Source: Pseudomonas paralactis (lineage in GTDB: Bacteria > Pseudomonadota > Gammaproteobacteria > Pseudomonadales > Pseudomonadaceae). From it: a DNA stretch of 64,000 bases. Where the stretch lies: NCBI RefSeq assembly GCF_001439735.1, contig NZ_JYLN01000010.1:124001-188000 (forward strand). Reading direction: 5' to 3'. The notes under the pieces were generated by a model, which was not told where the DNA came from, made no database searches, and saw nothing but the letters and a program-made list of their open reading frames with translations. The position numbers and the translations under genes are program-made. This document shows positions 59,701-64,000 of this stretch, piece after piece (the stretch's first letter is position 1; every line of letters begins with the position of its first letter).

Positions 59701-60637
59701 GTTTGTAGAGGGCATTGGCCAGGGCGATGTCTTCCAGGCCCAGGCCGATGGAGCGGAAAAAGACGTGACGGTCGTAGGCCGGGCGTTGGGCCATGTCGCT
59801 GAACAATTCGGGCAAGTCGCCGACAATCGTGCGTTTGTCCCAGCCGTGCTGTTCGCTGGCGATCAGCATCTCACCGGCCGAATCCGGCGTGGTCTGGCGG
59901 TAGTCGCAGAACACGTGCATCTGGTTGAGGCAGTGTGGCGGCACTTCATGTGCACGCGGCGCGTTGGTGCTGATGGAGGTGATCAACGCGGGTTTGCTCA
60001 AGCGTGACGGGTCGATGACCGGGCCGGCGGACGAGGTGCACAGCAGGATCACATCCGCGTCTTCCAGGGCGGCCTCGCAGGTGGCGGCGAGGGTCAGGCG
60101 CGGGTCCAGGCAGGCCCACTGCATACGCGTTTCGGCGCTGGCGCTGCTCAGGCTCGGCGAGTACAGGCGGATTTGCTGCCAGTCGCGCAGGTTCTGTACG
60201 TAACGCAGGTGCGCCTGGGCGACCTTGCCGCTGCCGATGATCGCCAGGCGTTGCGCCGCCGCCGGGGCCAGCGCATCCACCGCCAAGGCCGTGGTGGCGG
60301 CGGTGCGGGCAGTGGTCAATTCAGCGGCATCGCACAACAGCAACGGCTGGCCGCTGTGCATCGACATCAACAGGGTCCAGGCCGTCACCAACGGGCCTTG
60401 CTCGCGCACGATGTAGGGCGAAGTTTTGACCCCGTACACCCCGTCTTCGGCCAGTACGCCCAGGTAGTTGATGAAATCCCCGGCACCCTGGGGAAACTCC
60501 ACCAATTGTTGCGCCGGCTGCACCGCTTGCCCGGCGGCGAGGTCGCAAAACAATTTGCGCAAGATCAACGGCACGTCGACTTGAGCCAGCAAGGTACGAG
60601 CCTGGGCCTGGTCGATAACGAGGGGCGTCGTGGACAT
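59696..60637 (-). CDS. dauB: NAD(P)H-dependent anabolic L-arginine dehydrogenase (ornithine cyclodeaminase family)
   Basis: 313 residues from ATG 60637 with GGAG upstream; the longer start at 60667 lies in the proposed operator. Ornithine cyclodeaminase/mu-crystallin fold: Rossmann RLAIIGSGKVAQAHLRYV (~133-150), VILLCTSSAGPVIDP (~205) and ALITSISTNAPRAHEVP. In the DauBA pair it turns 2-ketoarginine into L-arginine, racemising D-arginine. First gene of the operon. Confidence 0.92.
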   Translation of the reverse strand: MSTTPLVIDQAQARTLLAQVDVPLILRKLFCDLAAGQAVQPAQQLVEFPQGAGDFINYLGVLAEDGVYGVKTSPYIVREQGPLVTAWTLLMSMHSGQPLLLCDAAELTTARTAATTALAVDALAPAAAQRLAIIGSGKVAQAHLRYVQNLRDWQQIRLYSPSLSSASAETRMQWACLDPRLTLAATCEAALEDADVILLCTSSAGPVIDPSRLSKPALITSISTNAPRAHEVPPHCLNQMHVFCDYRQTTPDSAGEMLIASEQHGWDKRTIVGDLPELFSDMAQRPAYDRHVFFRSIGLGLEDIALANALYKL

Positions 60638-60659
60638 GGGGTTCTCCGGATGAACTAAT

Positions 60660-60678
60660 TTGTCCATTATGGACTTTT
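60660..60678 (-). promoter_or_regulatory. Candidate DauR operator upstream of dauB
   Basis: TTGTCCATTATGGACTTTT contains a perfect 5-3-5 dyad GTCCA-TTA-TGGAC (60662-60674), 23 bases before the dauB start. It matches the site at 56877 in front of the binding-protein gene. Confidence 0.5.
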
Positions 60679-60740
60679 AGTTTTTATCCGCAATAACCCG
60701 AGGGAAAAATGAGGCTTATGAGGGCTGTCCCCCCACCCAT

Positions 60741-60840
60741 TGTAGGAGCGAGCTTGCTCGCGAAAAACGTCAACGATAACGCGTGCTTCCTGAATAAGCG
60801 CGGCGCCTTTGCGTTTTTCGCGAGCAAGCTCGCTCCTACA
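60741..60840. repeat. REPIN
   Basis: TGTAGGAGCGAGCTTGCTCG and its complement, between the dauB promoter and the 3' end of the DUF6124 gene. Intergenic sequence on both sides shows no gene. Confidence 0.95.
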
Positions 60841-60881
60841 GGTGGTACTAAGGCTTGTGCCTCCCACAGTTTTAAGCGCGT

Positions 60882-61190
60882 TTAGGCAGTGGCCTTGGTG
60901 CTGGTCAGGCACTCGATTGAGCGATCAACTGTGGTCTTGGCAATTTCGAGCAAATGCCACACTGCCAGGATCTTCGCCCGTTCAGGGCTTTGCAGCAGCT
61001 CACCGCAATCGAGTGCCGTGGCAGAGGCACTGTCGAGCAGGCTGGCGGTGTAGAGCAGGGCGTCTTCGAAACTCAGGTCTTCGTTGACACAGTGGAAGCC
61101 TTGGGTAGGCAGGTAATGGTCGATGGCGCGGTTGAACGCGGCGCGGTCTTTTGCGGGATCGATGGGTGGATCAGGTAGTACTTTATTCAT
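60882..61190 (-). CDS. DUF6124-like small protein
   Basis: 102 residues; GGAGC precedes the ATG. MNKVLPDPPIDPAKDR at the N-terminus and DLSFEDALLYTASLLDSASATA, then LLEIAKTTVDRSIECL, follow the Pseudomonas DUF6124/DUF3077-type pattern. Helical, soluble. Preceded by a structured leader (61243-61318). Function unknown. Confidence 0.75.
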   Translation of the reverse strand: MNKVLPDPPIDPAKDRAAFNRAIDHYLPTQGFHCVNEDLSFEDALLYTASLLDSASATALDCGELLQSPERAKILAVWHLLEIAKTTVDRSIECLTSTKATA

Positions 61191-61242
61191 GGTATAGCTC
61201 CGGAATGATCATGGAGCCGACACGCTTCGCGACTAAACGTAG

Positions 61243-61318
61243 GGTGGCGGCTGTACGCAGGTTAGTCGACCGGTCCAGAGCATCCGGCGCACCCGAAGGC
61301 GCCCCGCGCACAGCCACC
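61243..61318 (-). promoter_or_regulatory. Structured leader upstream of the DUF6124 gene
   Basis: On the - strand transcript, GGTGGCTGTGCG pairs with CGTACAGCCGCCACC (a ~12-bp stem with a three-base bulge), enclosing a GGCGCC-UUCG-GG hairpin and a CCGG...CCGG hairpin. CGACTAAA and its complement occur three times around it (61230-61237, inverted at 61262-61268, and 61359-61366). I have seen similar sequences upstream of this family in Pseudomonas, but cannot cite one. Confidence 0.5.
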
Positions 61319-61557
61319 ATAAAAACGTTATGGGACCAAACGCTTGCTCGAATCCGGGCGACTAAACCCGATCACTGATTTGGCAGTGACGGACCGCAGA
61401 CTAGCCACCGATTCCAGCAGGCACAAGGCGGCAAGGATTGTCTAGGAAACGTCCTGCAATTTAAAGGGACACGCCTTGCTGGCCCTTTACAAACCATGAC
61501 CAAATGCCACTAACCCACGCGTGCAATGCGATCAATGTGGCTTGCCTGCGATCGCCG

Positions 61558-61789
61558 CTAACCACGATGCGAAGCGAGCCGCTCTTGATCTTGATCTGCT
61601 TTTGATCTTAGGCGCCCCGTCAAACCACGCTGGCGGATTACGGGCACACCGAGCCTAGGCGAGGTGCCGAGTGGTGGGGCAAGAGCGTTTTGCTTACTTT
61701 TGTCTGGGCCGGCATTCCGGCTTCTCAAAAGTGAGCCGCCGTCAGGGCGGAACCCTAAGTGGCCGTGACCGCAGCAATGGATATGTACA
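61558..61789 (+). repeat. Long dispersed repeat, copy B
   Basis: Homologue of 42899-43237 without the 100-base nested insert. Contains TTGATCT repeats, GGCACACCGAGCC, GGCCGGCATTCCGGC and ends GGATATGTAC. It too sits between REP-like arms (GGCTTGCCTGCGATC left, ATCGCAGGCAAGCC near 61895). The sequence from 61191 to 61557 holds only the DUF6124 leader. Confidence 0.8.
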
Positions 61790-61811
61790 CCATCCAACTG
61801 TGTTGACTGTC

Positions 61812-61920
61812 AGGCCGCCTTCGCGAGCAAGCCCGCTCCCACAGTGGGATCATTGGAGTGTCAGGCAGATAGATGTCGACTGTTAGGCCGCCATCGCAGG
61901 CAAGCCAGCTCCCACAGGGT
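61812..61920. repeat. REP-type arms beside copy B
   Basis: Two solitary arms: GGCCGCCTTCGCGAGCAAGC followed by CCGCTCCCACAG (61814-61845) and GGCCGCCATCGCAGGCAAGC followed by CAGCTCCCACAG (61886-61918). They resemble the right arms of REPINs and finish just before the xylH stop. Confidence 0.7.
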
Positions 61921-61945
61921 GATCAGTGGTGCTCTGGCGGATAAC

Positions 61946-63082
61946 TTACCGCCTGCCCGAGCGCGTACTCACATCCACCCACACCGCCAGCACCAAAATG
62001 CTGCCCTTGACGATCATCTGCCAGTAGCTGTCCACATCCAGCATCGACATGCCGTTATCCAAACTGGTAATCACCAACGCCCCCAACAACGCGCCATACA
62101 CCGTGCCCGACCCACCGCGCATCGAAGTGCCGCCAATAAAGCACGCGGCGATGGCGTCGAGTTCGCCCATGTTGCCCGCCGACGGCGAACCCGCCGCCAG
62201 CCTCGCGGTGTTCACCAGGCCGGCGAGCGCGCACATCACGCCCATGATGCCGAAGATCCACAGTTTCACCGCTTGCACATTGATGCCCGACAGGCGTGTG
62301 GCTTCCATATTGCTGCCCACCGCATACACACGGCGACCGAACACGGTCTGGCGGGTGACGTAGCTGAATACGCCGAGCAGTATGAGTAACAACAGCACCG
62401 GTACCGGAATGCCATCGTAGCGGTTGAGCGTGGTGACGAACCCGGCCAGCACCGCCCCGATCAGCACCACGCGCAACCCGTCACGCATCAGCGAATGCGC
62501 GGCCAAGCCGTGCAGTGCGCGGTTGCGCCGCTGTTTCCAGGTGAGGAACACCGTCAGGGCAAACAGCAACACCCCAAGCCCGAGGCCGACGGTGTGGGGC
62601 AAATACCCCTGGCCTACATACACCAGCGAAGGCGACACCGGCGCAATGGTGGTGCCGCCGGTAATCCCCAGCAAAATCCCGCGAAACGCCAGCATCCCGC
62701 CCAGGCCGACGATAAACGAGGGGATGCGCAGGTAGGCGGTCATGTAACCGTTGGCCAGGCCGATCATCAAGCCGCACAGCGCCACCAGGCTGAGGTTGGC
62801 CAGCAGCGGCACGTGGTAAACCACGTCGAGAATCGCCGCCAGCCCGCCCAACAGCCCGAGCAACGACCCCACCGACAAATCAATCTCGCCGCTGATGATC
62901 ACCAGCACCATGCCGCACGCCAATATGCCGGTGATCGACATCTGCCGCAGCAGGTTGGACAAGTTGCGCGGCGTGACGAAGCCGCCCTCGGTCTGCCAAC
63001 TGAAAAACAGCCAGATGAACGCCACGGCAATCACCAGGGCGAGCATTTTGTAACGGGTGAAAAGGTGTTTGACCTGATTCAT
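61946..63082 (-). CDS. xylH: Xylose-type sugar ABC transporter permease
   Basis: 378 residues, about ten membrane helices. The BPD_transp_2 family signature is visible: GMVLVIISGEIDLSVGSLLGLLG (split as GMVLVIISG and EIDLSVGSLL, ~57-75) and the EAA-like GELDAIAACFIGGTSMRGGSG (~305). Length and sequence fit XylH (also similar to RbsC/AraH). Follows xylG directly, stop and start adjacent. Takes up D-xylose with the binding protein XylF, presumably upstream. Confidence 0.88.
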   Translation of the reverse strand: MNQVKHLFTRYKMLALVIAVAFIWLFFSWQTEGGFVTPRNLSNLLRQMSITGILACGMVLVIISGEIDLSVGSLLGLLGGLAAILDVVYHVPLLANLSLVALCGLMIGLANGYMTAYLRIPSFIVGLGGMLAFRGILLGITGGTTIAPVSPSLVYVGQGYLPHTVGLGLGVLLFALTVFLTWKQRRNRALHGLAAHSLMRDGLRVVLIGAVLAGFVTTLNRYDGIPVPVLLLLILLGVFSYVTRQTVFGRRVYAVGSNMEATRLSGINVQAVKLWIFGIMGVMCALAGLVNTARLAAGSPSAGNMGELDAIAACFIGGTSMRGGSGTVYGALLGALVITSLDNGMSMLDVDSYWQMIVKGSILVLAVWVDVSTRSGRR

Positions 63083-64000
63083 CTACGCGGTCTTCCGATT
63101 GTTATTGTGTTGGCTGAGCGCAGCGGCGAGCACCTGTTCCTGGGTCAGCCCCTCGTTGATGAAGTCACCGCGCAGTTGGCCGTCGCCGATCACCAGCACG
63201 CGGTTGGACACGCCGAGCACTTCGGCCAGCTCCGAAGACACCATGATGATCGACACGCCTTCGGCTGCCAGCGCGCCCATCAGTTTGTAGATCTCATACT
63301 TGGCGCCTACATCCACGCCGCGTGTGGGCTCGTCGAGGATCAGCACCCTGGGCTTGGCCATCAGCATTTTCGCCAGCACGGCCTTTTGCTGATTGCCGCC
63401 GGACAGGCTGGTAATCGGCAGGAACGGGCTGGCAGTCTTGAGGTGCATACGCGCGATTTGCTGGTCGATGCTGCCCAGTTCGGCCTCGGCGTCGATGCGG
63501 CTCAGGTGCGCGTAGGTGTCGAGCACCGCCAGGGTGATGTTATGGCCGACGCCCAGGTCGGGAATGATGCCTTGGCGCTTGCGGTCTTCGGGCACCATGC
63601 ACAACCCGGCGCGGATCGATTTGAGCGGCGTGCGCGTATCGATGACCTGGCCGTCCAGCCACACCTCGGCGCTGTAGCGGCCTGGATACGCACCGAACAG
63701 GGCCGACACCAGTTCGGTGCGCCCGGCGCCCACAAGGCCTGCGATACCGAGGATTTCGCCGCGCTTGAGCACAAAGGAAATATCGTCGACACGCTTGCGC
63801 TTGGGGTTATCGACGTCGTAACAGGTGACGTTGCGCGCTTCAAAAATCACCTCGCCCACTGCATGGGGCTCGGTGGGGTAGAGGTTGCTCATCTCGCGGC
63901 CGACCATCTGGGTGATGATCTGCGCGATGTCCATGTCGGCCATGGCGGTGGTTGCGATGTGCTTGCCATCGCGAATCACGGCGATGGTGTCGCACACTGC
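63083..64000 (-). CDS. xylG: Xylose-type sugar ABC transporter ATP-binding protein, C-terminal part (cut by window edge)
   Basis: The visible ~304 residues cover the end of the first and all of the second ATPase domain of a double-ABC sugar importer ATPase. Walker A-like GLVGAGRTEL (~88), signature LSGGNQQKA (~198) and Walker B VLILDEPTRGVD (~217) belong to the second domain, whose Walker A lacks the usual Lys, as normal in this family. The frame is open at the right edge. XylG is inferred from XylH next door. Confidence 0.87.
   Translation of the reverse strand, partial: AVCDTIAVIRDGKHIATTAMADMDIAQIITQMVGREMSNLYPTEPHAVGEVIFEARNVTCYDVDNPKRKRVDDISFVLKRGEILGIAGLVGAGRTELVSALFGAYPGRYSAEVWLDGQVIDTRTPLKSIRAGLCMVPEDRKRQGIIPDLGVGHNITLAVLDTYAHLSRIDAEAELGSIDQQIARMHLKTASPFLPITSLSGGNQQKAVLAKMLMAKPRVLILDEPTRGVDVGAKYEIYKLMGALAAEGVSIIMVSSELAEVLGVSNRVLVIGDGQLRGDFINEGLTQEQVLAAALSQHNNNRKTA

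Noticed and set aside
25647..60840. Repeated inverted units as a possible CRISPR array
   Set aside because: The units are scattered, palindromic REPINs with ~60-base conserved interiors; there are no regularly spaced unique spacers and no cas genes.
1..64000. tRNA, rRNA, integrase or transposase genes marking a genomic island
   Set aside because: None recognised by eye on either strand; accessory content here seems to be spread by REP-type elements and gene turnover rather than one island.

Overview
The window looks like the chromosome of a Pseudomonas, most likely of the P. fluorescens group. The reasons are high GC content, many copies of the fluorescent-pseudomonad REP/REPIN repeat (TGTAGGAGCGAGCTTGCTCG and its inverse), Pseudomonas-type small hypothetical families (DUF1652-, DUF6124- and DUF6555-like), and gene sets known from that genus (dauBAR, xylGH, Roc-like signalling with chaperone-usher fimbriae). 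No rRNA, tRNA, CRISPR array, transposase or phage gene was recognised. All calls come from reading the sequence; no database search was run.

Layout. 1-8442 (+): a type VI secretion block with the 3' end of a VgrG spike, a lipase-like effector, two tandem lipoprotein immunity genes and TssM. 8451-14224: an N-formylglutamate-amidohydrolase-like secreted protein, a small ORF, a divergent AraC regulator/MFS exporter pair, and an M3 oligopeptidase. 14336-19539: a giant DUF6543/dermonecrotic-toxin-type protein whose C-terminal HExxH protease domain lies in the -1 frame; one missing A in a homopolymer separates the two parts. 19733-25622: an alginate-lyase-family protein and MipA/OmpV (both -), then an OmpR-type two-component system and a diguanylate cyclase (+).

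26117-39762 (+) is the most coherent module. It holds an EAL protein with a degenerate receiver, two NarL/RcsB-type response regulators, two tandem EvgS/RocS-like hybrid kinases with periplasmic solute-binding sensors, a four-gene chaperone-usher fimbrial operon, and a degenerate stand-alone receiver. This matches the Roc/Sad logic of P. aeruginosa, in which Roc proteins control cup fimbriae. A shared 18-23 bp motif (TTTTTAGGA-N-CACTCCTATA type) occurs ahead of the EAL gene, ahead of the first regulator, and twice ahead of the pilin. It is a good candidate for the operator that ties the module together.

39705-49377 is a mosaic of small accessory genes: two acetyltransferases, a MerR regulator with a textbook 19-bp-spacer promoter, a DUF2938 membrane protein, an SDR oxidoreductase, an oil-body-associated-protein homologue, an M42 peptidase fragment, a CinA-like amidohydrolase, and a cholesterol-oxidase-like flavoprotein next to a free-standing copy of its N-terminal domain. 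It also carries a nested repeat structure (42837-43303).

49842-53891 (-) encodes a three-subunit molybdenum hydroxylase (2Fe-2S, molybdopterin, tri-haem cytochrome c). 54173-56723 is a divergent LysR/mmsA pair. 56969-60637 is a D-arginine utilisation set: a periplasmic amino-acid-binding protein (+) and dauB-dauA-dauR (-), sharing a GTCCA-N3-TGGA palindrome that may be the DauR operator. The window ends with a DUF6124 gene behind a structured leader, a second copy of the long repeat, and the xylose ABC transporter genes xylH and xylG (the latter cut by the window edge).
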